Source: an uncultured Verrucomicrobiales bacterium
GTDB taxonomy: Bacteria > Verrucomicrobiota > Verrucomicrobiia > Verrucomicrobiales > DEV007
Direction: 5' to 3'
Assembly: GCA_937891465.1 (NCBI GenBank)
Contig: CALAHF010000163.1
Coordinates: 62,001 to 126,000, forward strand
Length of the DNA stretch: 64,000 nt
In this document: piece by piece, positions 17,805 to 26,922 of the stretch
Layout of the letters: each line of letters starts with the position of its first letter
Numbering within the stretch: position 1 is the first letter of the stretch
The notes under the pieces: model-generated
Database searches by the model: none
Told to the model about the DNA's origin: nothing
What the model saw: the letters and a program-made list of their open reading frames with translations, nothing else
Program-made: the position numbers and the translations under genes

Positions 17805-18875
17805 ATGATGAAAAATCTAAAATTTACCGCCACCCTGTTCTCAACTTTTTTGGCGTTGGGGCTTTCCGCTTTCGGTGATGATGCAAAGCAACTTCCTGAT
17901 CCAGACGGAAAGCCGGCTGACATGAGCAAGCCGGTTCAAGTTTATATTTTGTTGGGCCAGTCCAATATGCTTGGCTTTGGAAAAATCACAGGCGGCGAAG
18001 GCTCGCTCGAACATGCCGTGAAAGAGAATGGGCTTTATCCTTATCTCATCGATGACGCGGGCAATTGGACCGAGCGAAAAGACGTCCGCAACGTCCGCGT
18101 GATGGGAAGCGGCACAGGCGGTGCAAAGCATTTCAACAACGAGTGGATGGCGATCGGTAAAGGAAAGATCGGTCCCGAAATCAGCATTGGGCATCACGTG
18201 GGACAGGCCACCGACGCGCCAGTGATGATTTTGAAGAGTTGCATCGGCAATCGCGCTCTCGGGTGGGATTTGCTGCCTCCTGGGAGTGAGGGGTTTGAAT
18301 TCACGGATTCAAAAGGGAAGACTTGGATTCACCCCGGATACAAAGGGTCGCCGGAAAAATGGGAAAAAGGCACCGAGCCGAAGAAGATTACCTGGTATGC
18401 CGGTATGCAATATGATGGCGACATTGCCCGTGCGAAAAGTGTCCTAGCTGAGCTCGAAAAATATTACCCCGACGCAAAAGAATACGAAGTCGCAGGTTTC
18501 TTCTGGTGGCAGGGAGATCGCGACAGTCGGAGTGCCGCGCTTTCCAGCCGATACGAAAAGAACCTCGTTCATCTCATCAGGCAGCTTCGCGAGGAATTCG
18601 ATGCGCCGAATGCGAACTTCGTAACCGCTTCGCTCGGCCAAACCGAGAAGGGCGCCACCGACGGCGGCGGAAAAATCCTCGATGCCATGCTCGCTGTTGA
18701 TGGCGCATCCGGAAAGTATCCAGAGTTCAAAGGCAACGTCGCCAGCGTCTACACGCACCCGCTCTCAAAAGGCGGGAGCTCCGGCGGTCACTACAGTGGG
18801 AATGCAGAGACTTACATGAACGTCGGCGACGCCATGGGTAGGGCGATGGTTGAGTTGTTGAAAACTGGAAAGTGA
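17805..18875 (+). CDS. Secreted sialate O-acetylesterase-like (SASA/SGNH) protein
   Basis: The ATG pair at 17805/17808 starts a normal signal peptide (residues 1-24, SAFGDD); the upstream frame adds no such feature. The 356-residue product has the SGNH block I motif GQSNM at 51-55 with Ser53, and a later WWQGD motif characteristic of the carbohydrate esterase group that includes sialate O-acetylesterase. Activity on acetylated sugars is inferred. The name does not prove a sialic acid substrate. It precedes an amidohydrolase gene on the same strand by about 90 bp. Confidence 0.87.
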   Translation: MMKNLKFTATLFSTFLALGLSAFGDDAKQLPDPDGKPADMSKPVQVYILLGQSNMLGFGKITGGEGSLEHAVKENGLYPYLIDDAGNWTERKDVRNVRVMGSGTGGAKHFNNEWMAIGKGKIGPEISIGHHVGQATDAPVMILKSCIGNRALGWDLLPPGSEGFEFTDSKGKTWIHPGYKGSPEKWEKGTEPKKITWYAGMQYDGDIARAKSVLAELEKYYPDAKEYEVAGFFWWQGDRDSRSAALSSRYEKNLVHLIRQLREEFDAPNANFVTASLGQTEKGATDGGGKILDAMLAVDGASGKYPEFKGNVASVYTHPLSKGGSSGGHYSGNAETYMNVGDAMGRAMVELLKTGK

Positions 18876-18966
18876 GTCCGGGTAACTCAAGATTGAGTGG
18901 CCGTGACGAATCGCGATTAACGGCATCGTTTGAGCGCGGAATCTGATATTACTACAAAAGCTAAAC

Positions 18967-20268
18967 ATGAAACTCGATTCCGACACCACCATCATCCGGA
19001 ACGGCCAACTGGTCGACGGAACGGGGAATCCCGCCGTTCCGAATGCGACTGTAATCGTTACTAACGGAAAAATCACTTACGCGGGTTTATCTGAGGCGGC
19101 ACCGCAGGCAGTGCCGGATGCTCGTGTCATAGACGCCAATGGCGGCACCATTATGCCCGGCCTCGTTGAGGCGCACTTTCATGCCACCTACTTTAACATC
19201 CTGGAGCTGCAGGATCTCGATATCAAATACCCGGTCGAATACGTAAGTCTTTTGTCCGCTGTAAACACCAAACTCGCGCTCGAATGTGGCTACACGGCGG
19301 CTCGCAGTGGCGGATGTCTATTCAATGTCGATGTGTGGCTGAGGCAAGCCATCGAAAGCGATCTCATCCCGGGCCCCCGTCTCTCAACCTCCGGTCGGGA
19401 GATTTGCAGTGCAGGCGGGCTAATGGACTGGAATCCGGAGTTCCGGAAAATCGGTATGGAGGGCCTCGTCTTCATCATCAACGGAGTCGAGGAAGCACGC
19501 ACCGCCGTTCGGGCTCTGGTAAAGGACGGCATCGAGTGGGTGAAAACTTATCCCACCGGCGATGCCGCTTCGCCAGACACGAATGATCACCACACGCTCT
19601 GCATGACCTTCGAGGAAATGGATGCTGTGGTGCAAACCGCGCATAATCACAAACTCAAGGTCACCGGGCATTGCCGCGCTACCGAGGGTATCAAGAACGC
19701 GCTCCGAGCGGGCTACGACTGTATCGAGCACGGCACTTTCATAGACGACGAAGGCCTCGACCTGCTACTCGAACGCGATGTGCCCTGCGTCCCTGCGCTC
19801 TACTTTGAAAAAGCCAGTATCCTGCGCGGCCCCGAGTTTGGCCTGCCACAGAGCGTTATTGATGGCCATCAGGAAACCCTCGACGGCGGCACCGATTCAG
19901 CGCTGCGCATCCTTCGCGCCGGTGGTCGCATCGGTCTCGGTGGCGACTACGGATTTGGCTGGAATCCGCACGGCGATTACGCTCGCGAAATCACGTTTTT
20001 CGTCAACGACGTCGGCTTCACGCCGCTGGAGGCTATCATGTGCGCTACGAAGACCGGGGCAGAGATCATGGGGCGGAGCGACGAATTTGGAACGGTCGAA
20101 GTCGGCAAGCTGGCGGACCTTCTCATCGTCGATGGCGATGTATTAAATGACATCAGTCTTCTCGAAGACCGCAGCCAATTTATCGCCGTCATGCAGGGCG
20201 GTGTTATCAAAGCCGGCCAGCTTACCCGAACCGAACACACCTGGGAGAACGCCACCAAAATGGGTTGA
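18967..20268 (+). CDS. Metal-dependent amidohydrolase
   Basis: The protein has 433 residues and no signal peptide. The amidohydrolase-superfamily metal ligands are in place: H70 and H72 in EAHFHAT, the bridging K193 in WVKTYPTGD, H235 in VTGHCRA, H255 in IEHGTF, and D327 in GLGGDYGF. This set matches the imidazolonepropionase/prolidase-like branch, whose members hydrolyse cyclic amides or dipeptides. The N-terminal beta-sandwich (IIRNGQLVDGTG) and its C-terminal return (LLIVDGDVL) are complete. It starts a same-strand run with the following hydrolase and sialidase genes, with visibly higher G+C than the genes before it. Confidence 0.88.
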   Translation: MKLDSDTTIIRNGQLVDGTGNPAVPNATVIVTNGKITYAGLSEAAPQAVPDARVIDANGGTIMPGLVEAHFHATYFNILELQDLDIKYPVEYVSLLSAVNTKLALECGYTAARSGGCLFNVDVWLRQAIESDLIPGPRLSTSGREICSAGGLMDWNPEFRKIGMEGLVFIINGVEEARTAVRALVKDGIEWVKTYPTGDAASPDTNDHHTLCMTFEEMDAVVQTAHNHKLKVTGHCRATEGIKNALRAGYDCIEHGTFIDDEGLDLLLERDVPCVPALYFEKASILRGPEFGLPQSVIDGHQETLDGGTDSALRILRAGGRIGLGGDYGFGWNPHGDYAREITFFVNDVGFTPLEAIMCATKTGAEIMGRSDEFGTVEVGKLADLLIVDGDVLNDISLLEDRSQFIAVMQGGVIKAGQLTRTEHTWENATKMG

Positions 20269-20361
20269 CTCATTATGATCCCTTCCTTCCCCGGACTCCA
20301 ATCACCTCCGGTCCTGCGAAGCTTTATTTTTTGACCTTACAAAAGCAATTTCCCAGCAGCC

Positions 20362-22422
20362 ATGAATCACAAATATTTTCCAATTTTTCTTCTGAGCTTG
20401 TTTCTGTCGGCATCGACACTACGCGGTGATGACACCCTCGAGATTCACTTGAAATCGAGGTTTTCGGCTCTCACTGAGGAAAGAAATGCCGCCTTCGAAA
20501 AGCTGAACGGCCAAGTCTCACTGGCTCAGTGGCAATCGGAGCGAAGAGCCTTCTTTCTCCGACAAATTGGCACCTTCCCAGCGAAGACACCTTTGAACCC
20601 GAAGATTGTCGGACACTTGAAGGGCACCGATTACCGTGTCGAGAAGATCCTGTTCGAGAGTCGTCCCAACCACCACGTAAGCGGATCGCTCTACCTGCCG
20701 AATTCAGCTCCTCCGTATCCGGCTGTACTGATTCCCTGCGGCCACAGTCACGATGGAAAAGCATCGGGGCAATACCAGCGTGCTGCCATTCTCTTCGCGA
20801 GAAACGGCATGGCCGCGTTTTGCTACGATCCCGTGGGTCAGGGCGAGCGCTACCAGATTCTTGGTAACCACAGCGAACCTTCCTACTTTCGCGACCTCTC
20901 GCGCAAGCTCGAGACGCCTCATCCACGTGTCCAGCATCTCTGCACGTCGGAGCATACACTGATGGGCGTGGGAAGCATTCTTCTGGGTGAGAACGTCGCC
21001 CAGTACCGCATCTGGGATGGCATGCGCGCGATCGATTATCTGCAGAACCGGGCGGACATTCAGGCGGACAAGATCGGCTGCACTGGAAATTCCGGCGGTG
21101 GCACACTGACCTCTTACCTGATGGCACTCGACGATCGGATCATGGCCGCGTCGCCCGGTTCTTACCTGACGACTTTTCAAAGTCTCATCGATGGGAAGGG
21201 GCCACAGGATGCGGAGCAGAACATCTTCGGGCAAATCGCGTTCGGCATGGACGAGGCCGACTACCTGATGATGCGTGCACCAATTCCAATCCTGATCTGC
21301 GCCGGCACTCGCGATGTGACCTTCGATATTCGCGGAACTCGCGAAGTGTTTCAGCAGGCAAACCGTTTTTATTCTCATCTAGGTTATCCGGAACGCGTTG
21401 CCCTGAACGAAGCCGATGCACCTCACGGTTACCTCATTCAACACCGCGAAGCCGTTGCCCGATGGATGCATCGCTGGCTGGTAGGTCGGGAAAAAGTCAT
21501 ATGGGAGAAGCCACGCAAGGAATGGCCGGCAACAATTACCGACGAATTCCTCCGTTCACTCAGCGAACCCGAATGGACGCAGGATGAACTCTACTGCTCA
21601 CCGGATGGCCAGGTGATGCTGTTGGAAGGCGAGCGCTCTGTTTTCCAAATCAATGCCGAAAAAGTGGCTGCTTTGAGAAAAGAACGGAGTGCGCTATGGG
21701 CCGCGCTGCCCGACGACGAAAAGCTAAGCCTGGTTCGACAGGCAATCGGCCTTACGGATTTTGGCGAGGCCAGCTTTGAAGCCGTCAGCTCCGTTGAGCA
21801 AGATGGTTACACGGTGAAAAAAATCACGCTGCGGCGCGATTCGGGGATTCCTCTTTCTGCCAAAGCCTATATTCCGGAGGGAAAGCCAAAGAGCCATGTT
21901 CTCTATCTTCACGACCACGGAATATCGGCGCGCGAAGAGCCGGAGAAGCTGGTGAGGCAAGGCAATCTGGTTCTCGTGGCCGAACTCAGCGGAATTGGCG
22001 AAACGGCCGCGGGGCAGGATCGAAAAAGCTGGGGCGCAGGACGGTTTGGCTGGGATAACCAGGAGATTTTGACTGCCTACCTGATGGGAGATTCCTTCGT
22101 GAGAATGCGGGTCGAAGATGCCCTGATGTGGGCCGCTTACTTCGGGGTGGAATCATACCAACTCATTGGAGTGGGCGAGGCAGCAATTCCGGGGCTCCAT
22201 GCAGCCGCCCTGAATCAGGGGAGAGTTTCATCACTGACGCTGACCGGCATGATTCGTTCATGGGAAGAGGTCGTTCAGCAGCCGGAGCATCACAACCAGC
22301 TAGTCAACGCGGTTCACGGGGTCTTGCGGCACTACGATCTGCCGGACTTGATCGAACTCGTCGGCGCGACAGTGACGGATTCGGTCGATGTGGACTGGAA
22401 AGCGTCATCGCCAAAACAATGA
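20362..22422 (+). CDS. Secreted two-domain alpha/beta hydrolase, second domain apparently inactive
   Basis: The product has 686 residues with a signal peptide (1-22). The first hydrolase domain (about 60-380) has a complete triad: Ser244 in GNSGGG, Asp318 in AGTRDVT and His355 in DAPHGY. It resembles acetyl xylan esterase or prolyl-oligopeptidase-type folds. A second half (about 470-670) again has the hydrolase core layout (HVLYLHDHG, LVAELSGIGET, YQLIGVGEAA) but no GxSxG nucleophile, so it looks like a degenerate copy. The stop overlaps the start of the sialidase-like gene (ATGA), showing that the two are translated together. The substrate is unknown, probably an esterified glycan. Confidence 0.85.
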   Translation: MNHKYFPIFLLSLFLSASTLRGDDTLEIHLKSRFSALTEERNAAFEKLNGQVSLAQWQSERRAFFLRQIGTFPAKTPLNPKIVGHLKGTDYRVEKILFESRPNHHVSGSLYLPNSAPPYPAVLIPCGHSHDGKASGQYQRAAILFARNGMAAFCYDPVGQGERYQILGNHSEPSYFRDLSRKLETPHPRVQHLCTSEHTLMGVGSILLGENVAQYRIWDGMRAIDYLQNRADIQADKIGCTGNSGGGTLTSYLMALDDRIMAASPGSYLTTFQSLIDGKGPQDAEQNIFGQIAFGMDEADYLMMRAPIPILICAGTRDVTFDIRGTREVFQQANRFYSHLGYPERVALNEADAPHGYLIQHREAVARWMHRWLVGREKVIWEKPRKEWPATITDEFLRSLSEPEWTQDELYCSPDGQVMLLEGERSVFQINAEKVAALRKERSALWAALPDDEKLSLVRQAIGLTDFGEASFEAVSSVEQDGYTVKKITLRRDSGIPLSAKAYIPEGKPKSHVLYLHDHGISAREEPEKLVRQGNLVLVAELSGIGETAAGQDRKSWGAGRFGWDNQEILTAYLMGDSFVRMRVEDALMWAAYFGVESYQLIGVGEAAIPGLHAAALNQGRVSSLTLTGMIRSWEEVVQQPEHHNQLVNAVHGVLRHYDLPDLIELVGATVTDSVDVDWKASSPKQ

Positions 22423-23771
22423 AAATCCTCATCCCCTGGCTACTGGCCTTCGCAAGTTTTCTCCCCGGCGCCGAATTCGAGATTGTGGTCGCGCCCCGCG
22501 CCACGGTGGTCGAACACGAGGGCATCACCGGTGGCGGGTATCCGGTCTTCGCAGGAGAGCGGACCTTTGTCATTTATCCGAATCACCCGGATGATTTTGG
22601 CGGCTCAGCCGGCACCGGCTCAGCCCAATCGGAGAACGGCAGCCTGACCTGGAATCGAGGCGCCGATGGCTGGCCGATGCCAAAAATGATTGATCAGTGG
22701 GTCGATCAACTGGAGAACGGTGATTTGCTGGCGGTGGGAATTCGCTGGGTGCCCGATCCGCAAAAGCGTCGTGACGTCACGCCACAAAAGGTACCCGCCG
22801 ACGCCTGGCAGATCGCCATTTCCCAAGATCGCGGCCGGAGCTGGACGATCGCAAACGCGGCAATCGATTGCCCTCCGGAACTGGGAATCATCACGCGTCC
22901 ATTGCCGCATATCATTGAGGACAAAAACGGCGTCCTGCTCATGCCCGCGTATGCCTGGAGCAACCGAGGCAATCGTGCGGTGTTGTTGCAAAGTGAGGAT
23001 CGTGGGCGCCACTGGACCGTTCGCTCCGTCGTTACGACCGCCATCGCCATGATCGAGGCGGGAGCCAAGGTTTCAACACCCTGGCTGGAAACCACGGTCT
23101 CGCCCACCAAAGACGGAGCTTTGCTGGCCATCGTGCGCACCGGTAGCAATACCGGGTCCTCACTGGTCACAGTGCGGTCGACCGATGCTGGCAAAACATG
23201 GGGCGCCCCTGAGAAACTGCCATTTGCCGGAAAACTCCCCACGCTACACCTGCTAACGAACGGAGCGCTCACGCTGGTGACCGCCTTGAGCAAGAACCAC
23301 TGCCGCCTTTACCTGTCCGAAGACGGCACGGGCCGGGTTTGGGGCGATGGTCACATCATCACCAGCCTAAGTGGAGGCAATGTTGGCGTGTCGATGGCTG
23401 GCGCGGACAAGCTCATCATTACCACTCCCTCGCTTCGACGCATCAATGCGTGGAATGTGCGGATTGGCCCGCGCAGCGAGGTCGCTTCCGACGTAGCCGT
23501 GCCGACCAACATTGGCTTCAGCAAAGGCGAGCTCACCTGGACGGCTTCGGCGGGCGCAGCGGCCTATCGCGTCACTCCCGTGCTCATCAAGCTCGGCCCG
23601 GCTTACACGGAAACAGACATCCTCCCCTACGCGACGATTCAAACGCGAGACGCCTCAACTCGCCTCGAACTCGGGCGCCAACTTCTGCCCGGCAGCACCT
23701 ACCTCTTCGAAATCTCTGCAGTGGATCACGACGGGCAGGTTTCTCCAACCGTCCACAGTGAGATATTCTGA
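22419..23771 (+). CDS. Secreted sialidase-fold (BNR/Asp-box) protein with C-terminal FN3-like domain
   Basis: I chose the ATG at 22419, which overlaps the upstream stop, because a signal peptide follows at once (residues 1-18). The 450-residue product carries three Asp boxes: SQDRGRSW (135-142), SEDRGRHW (192-199) and STDAGKTW (254-261). They mark a sialidase-type six-bladed propeller. A block near residues 365-450 (LTWTASAGAAAYRV) resembles a fibronectin type III domain. No clear arginine triad can be assigned by eye, so the enzyme may be a sialidase, another glycosidase or only a binding propeller. Coupling to the esterase upstream suggests a shared glycan substrate. Confidence 0.85.
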   Translation: MKILIPWLLAFASFLPGAEFEIVVAPRATVVEHEGITGGGYPVFAGERTFVIYPNHPDDFGGSAGTGSAQSENGSLTWNRGADGWPMPKMIDQWVDQLENGDLLAVGIRWVPDPQKRRDVTPQKVPADAWQIAISQDRGRSWTIANAAIDCPPELGIITRPLPHIIEDKNGVLLMPAYAWSNRGNRAVLLQSEDRGRHWTVRSVVTTAIAMIEAGAKVSTPWLETTVSPTKDGALLAIVRTGSNTGSSLVTVRSTDAGKTWGAPEKLPFAGKLPTLHLLTNGALTLVTALSKNHCRLYLSEDGTGRVWGDGHIITSLSGGNVGVSMAGADKLIITTPSLRRINAWNVRIGPRSEVASDVAVPTNIGFSKGELTWTASAGAAAYRVTPVLIKLGPAYTETDILPYATIQTRDASTRLELGRQLLPGSTYLFEISAVDHDGQVSPTVHSEIF

Positions 23772-23970
23772 GTTGGGGGTAGAGAAGGAGATCCGCCGGA
23801 TTTCATTCTCAAGAGACCGTGCCCCCAGCGAACCTTCGCTTGAATATCGAACAAAGAATGTAGAATTTCGAAATCAGAAGTCCGGCAACGCAAACGCCAC
23901 AAAACTCCTGCCTTTTGGCCGCCCGGATTTTCCGCCGCCTGCGGAAATCGCAACATACTGCCAGCGATCA
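23772..23970. other. Gene-free spacer with A/T-rich repeated words
   Basis: No gene is visible. The stretch contains short near-repeats (AATATCGAACAAAGAATG, AGAATTTCGAAATC) and a small inverted repeat GATTTTCCGC / GCGGAAATC. It separates the sialidase gene from decayed DNA on the right. Confidence 0.4.
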
Positions 23971-23992
23971 AACCCTGTCTGTTCGCAGGGTT
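23971..23992. repeat. Short hairpin repeat AACCCTG / CAGGGTT
   Basis: AACCCTG (23971-23977) and CAGGGTT (23986-23992) pair perfectly around TCTGTTCG. A nearly identical copy lies at 25677-25697, in the same orientation, on the other side of the broken transposase. Its last base is the first base of the stop codon complement of the adjacent pseudogene. Confidence 0.7.
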
Positions 23993-24459
23993 CACTTCCA
24001 GAGAAAGTTGAAGCCCCTGTGTCCAGAACCCCCTGTTTTTCGACCTGCTGCGACTACTTGTCGGCGGGTGGTTTTTGGCATGTCGATGATCGTCGCGACC
24101 ATGAAGACCAAGTGGCGCGTATTCGCATTGCGACCATCCGGGCGGAATTCGGTCGGATCCACGGTCTTCATCAGAGTCGGCACTCCGCTCAGTAGTTGCT
24201 TCTTCCCGACGAAATGGACCTCGCCGAGTTTGTAATTCACCTTGTCGGTGTGCCATTCTTTGCCGTCGTTCTCATTCCCGAGATCGAAAGGCAACTGAGC
24301 TGGTTGGGCGACTTAATAGGCTAGAGAATAATTGAGATCGATCGCTGGCGTATGCTTCCAAATGTCGAAAGCGATTTCGAACATGGCGCCGAGGTAGCCC
24401 GGCGTGACGGTGAGGTCGACGTCCTTGGTGGATTTCCTTCGGCCAACGTTGTCGAGCAT
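23992..24459 (-). pseudogene. Broken gene of unknown function with an in-frame stop
   Basis: On the minus strand a frame starts at ATG 24459 (MLDNVGRRKSTKDVD), runs to TAA at 24313-24315, and continues in the same frame without shift through VAQPAQLPFDLGNEN and EVHFVGKKQ to a stop at 23992. The protein-like composition on both sides of the stop shows that one gene of about 155 codons has been interrupted by a nonsense mutation. I do not recognise the family. Its start lies only 17 bp from the start of the divergent transposase pseudogene, so both may have decayed after the same insertion. Confidence 0.55.
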
Positions 24460-24476
24460 AGAAAACTCCTGATCTG

Positions 24477-25694
24477 ATGACTCTACGAAAAGAATTTGTG
24501 CAACTCGCTCTCTTGGATGGCTCCAATGTGAGTCAACTTTGTCGCCGGTTTGGCATTTCACGAGACTGCGGTTATCACTGGATCAAACGTTATCAAAATG
24601 AAGGTGAAGCAGGTCTGTTGGACCGCTCCAAGGCTCCCTTGAATTCACCGGGGAAGACGGCACAACAGATCGAAGCCCTGGTGGCTTCCATTCGCGTGGA
24701 GAATCCGACCTGGGGTGGACGCAAAATCTTTCATTATCTGCGCAATGAAAAGCTCTGAAAAAAACCACCGGCGGCGAGCACAATTACGCGGATTCTTCGG
24801 AGCCACGATCTGCTTGATGACGATCGACTGGGAGCAAAAATCAGCGACGGCCCCACTTGGAAACGCTTTGAGAGAAGCGCTCCCAATGACCTTTGGTAGA
24901 TGGATTTTAAAGGTGACTTCGTGCTGTCACGCGGCGGTCGTTGTCATCCGCTGACCGCTCTGGATGACTTCAGTCGATTCAATATTATCCTAACCGCGTG
25001 GGATAACGAACGTACCGAAACGGTGGCGAACTGCCTGGAGCGAGCCTTTTCCAGTTACGGTCTTCCGGACACGATATTATGCGATAATGGCAGCCCGTGG
25101 GGATGTGCGAGTCGTTGGCAGGACAACGATGCAGCAGGTTATACCACGCTTGAAGTGTGGCTGATGGCGCGAGGCGTCGGAGTGATCCACGGGCGGCCTT
25201 ACCATCCACAAACGCAGGGAAAGGAGGAGCGTTTTCATCGCACGCTCAAAGCAGATGTCATTTCCCGAAAAATGGTCTGGTGTGGCATCGCTGACTGCGG
25301 GGAAAGGTTTGCGCCGTGGCGAGACAAATACAATCACAAGCATCCGCACGAGTCTCTGGATGGACAAGTGCCAGCCTCCCGTTACCGAGTATCGAACCGA
25401 TGCTATGAAGGGGCCGTCGATGAGCGGGAATTTTACCGGGAAGGCGAGAACGCCAGAGTGGTTCGAGCCAAAGGTGAGATTCATTTTCGGAGCCGAACTC
25501 TTTACATCGGCACCGCCTTTCGGGGGAAGTCCGTAGCGATCTGGGAGGCTGGCGATGGTATCACTGACCTTTATTTTGGAGCGTTCCGAATTAGGCAGAT
25601 AGATTGGCAGAACGGGATTGAGGGAAAACCCAGAGGCCACAACGAGCGCGTTAAATCAGTCCGACGGGAGGAGGCAAACCCTGTCTGTTCGTAG
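24477..25694 (+). pseudogene. IS481-type transposase with two in-frame stop codons
   Basis: One continuous frame of about 405 codons encodes a helix-turn-helix start (MTLRKEFVQLALLDGSNVSQ, then RRFGISRDCGYHWIKRY) and a DDE integrase core. It is broken by TGA at 24756-24758 and TAG at 24897-24899; the words between the stops (AASTITRILRSHDLL, APNDLW) remain in frame. In the core, the catalytic Asp is in MDFKGDF, the second in ILCDNGSPWG, and the Glu in TQGKEERFHRTL. The original protein would match IS481/IS3-like transposases in size. Two independent nonsense changes make it inactive. No terminal inverted repeats could be placed with confidence. Its last codons and stop are inside a copy of the short hairpin repeat. 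Confidence 0.85.
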
Positions 25695-25697
25695 GGT
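25677..25697. repeat. Short hairpin repeat, right copy beside the transposase remnant
   Basis: AACCCTG then TCTGTTCG then TAGGGT, 20 of 21 positions shared with the copy at 23971. The TAG in the second arm is the stop codon of the transposase frame. Confidence 0.65.
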
Positions 25698-25875
25698 CCC
25701 ATCGCGATCTGTCTGTAGCGCTCGAACATCTCGGCGCCGAGTTGCTGGAGAGCGACGTTTCGGAGGATCGTCTTTAGCCGACGCATTCCTCAGGGCAGAG
25801 CTTGAGTTCCCGCGCGACTCGTCGAAGCTGCCGAGTTGCCAGCGCAGTCGCTCGGCTCCTTACCTTGTTGCCCCT
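25695..25875. other. Spacer with a possible minus-strand gene fragment
   Basis: On the minus strand, ATG 25786 opens a short frame whose first 31 residues (MRRLKTILRNVALQQLGAEM, then FERYRQIAMGP) look protein-like before it enters the hairpin repeat and the transposase. This may be the cut end of a gene disrupted by the insertion. The evidence is weak. No other gene is visible here. Confidence 0.3.
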
Positions 25876-26832
25876 ATGAACGAAACCTTTACCGCCGAAG
25901 AAGACGGAACGCTTCTCCCGTTTCTCTTTGAGAAGCTGCCTGACGTGAAGCGGACGAAAGTGCGCCAGTGGCTCAAGTTCGATGGCATCCAGGTGAACGG
26001 CGCTGTCGCGAAACTCTCGACTCATCCTCTCAAGGCGGGCGATGTCGTCATGCTCGCGCCGACTCCGAAAGCGGCGGCTCATCCGGACCTGCCTGCGGGA
26101 ATGAAACTGATTTACGAAGACGACGATGTCATCGTGATCATGAAACCGGCGAAGTTGCTTTCGATTGCCGCGAACAAACCCGATCAGGCCACCGCCTATT
26201 CGGAGCTCCTGAAACACGTCAGCGAAACTCGTCAGGGTGGACGCGACCGTGTCTGGATCGTGCATCGCCTCGACCGAGACACCTCCGGGCTGATGGTTTT
26301 TGCGCAATCCGAAGAAGCGAAGTTGGCCCTTCAGGAAAACTGGAAAGCGGCTGAGAAAAAATACCTCGCCGTTGTCGACGGACTTCCTCCCGAGAAAAGC
26401 GGAACCCTGCGCAGTCACCTCGACGAATCAAATTCCCTGCGCGTTCGCAGCGTCCGCGCGAGCAACGACACGCGTGAGGCAATCACCCATTACGAAGTGC
26501 TTCGAAAGACCGAGAAACGCGCGGTCCTTCAACTGACTCTCGACACCGGTCGCCGCCATCAGATTCGGGTCCAGCTCGCCGAGCTCGGTTGTCCTATCGT
26601 GGGCGATGAACGATACCACCCCGATTCAGATATCCCAAAAGCCGAGCGCCCGATTGAAAGTCGCCCGAAGCGCATGGCCCTGCACGCCGCTGAATTGAGA
26701 TTTATCCATCCCAACACCGGAGAGCTCATGGAATTCACCTCCGGACTGCCCGGAGATATGGCCAACATGATGAAGTCCTCAGACCGACAGAACCGCAGGA
26801 GGAAAGCATATAAAGCGAGCAAGGGGCGATAA
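25876..26832 (+). CDS. RluA family RNA pseudouridine synthase
   Basis: I start at ATG 25876, where the S4-like N-terminal domain begins; the longer frame to the left is part of the mobile-element debris. The 318-residue product has an S4 RNA-binding region (about residues 20-65, VKRTKVRQWLKFDGIQVNG) and the catalytic motif HRLDRDTSG at 130-138, with Asp133 as nucleophile. The C-terminal block TGRRHQIRVQL is also diagnostic. It isomerises uridine in rRNA or tRNA; which position cannot be told (RluC, RluD or a related type). A basic tail ends the protein. Confidence 0.92.
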   Translation: MNETFTAEEDGTLLPFLFEKLPDVKRTKVRQWLKFDGIQVNGAVAKLSTHPLKAGDVVMLAPTPKAAAHPDLPAGMKLIYEDDDVIVIMKPAKLLSIAANKPDQATAYSELLKHVSETRQGGRDRVWIVHRLDRDTSGLMVFAQSEEAKLALQENWKAAEKKYLAVVDGLPPEKSGTLRSHLDESNSLRVRSVRASNDTREAITHYEVLRKTEKRAVLQLTLDTGRRHQIRVQLAELGCPIVGDERYHPDSDIPKAERPIESRPKRMALHAAELRFIHPNTGELMEFTSGLPGDMANMMKSSDRQNRRRKAYKASKGR

Positions 26833-26922
26833 CCGAAAGGGTAGGCAGCCATCTGCAGGGAGTGCGAATCCGTTATTCCTAATCCTTGCGAACTTGTCCC
26901 CTGCCCGTCACAATAGGTGATC

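Noticed and set aside
24756-24899. TGA and TAG inside the transposase as selenocysteine and pyrrolysine codons
   Set aside because: The two different stop codons lie in a decayed mobile element next to another gene with a TAA stop. Pseudogenisation is the simpler explanation and no recoding element is seen.
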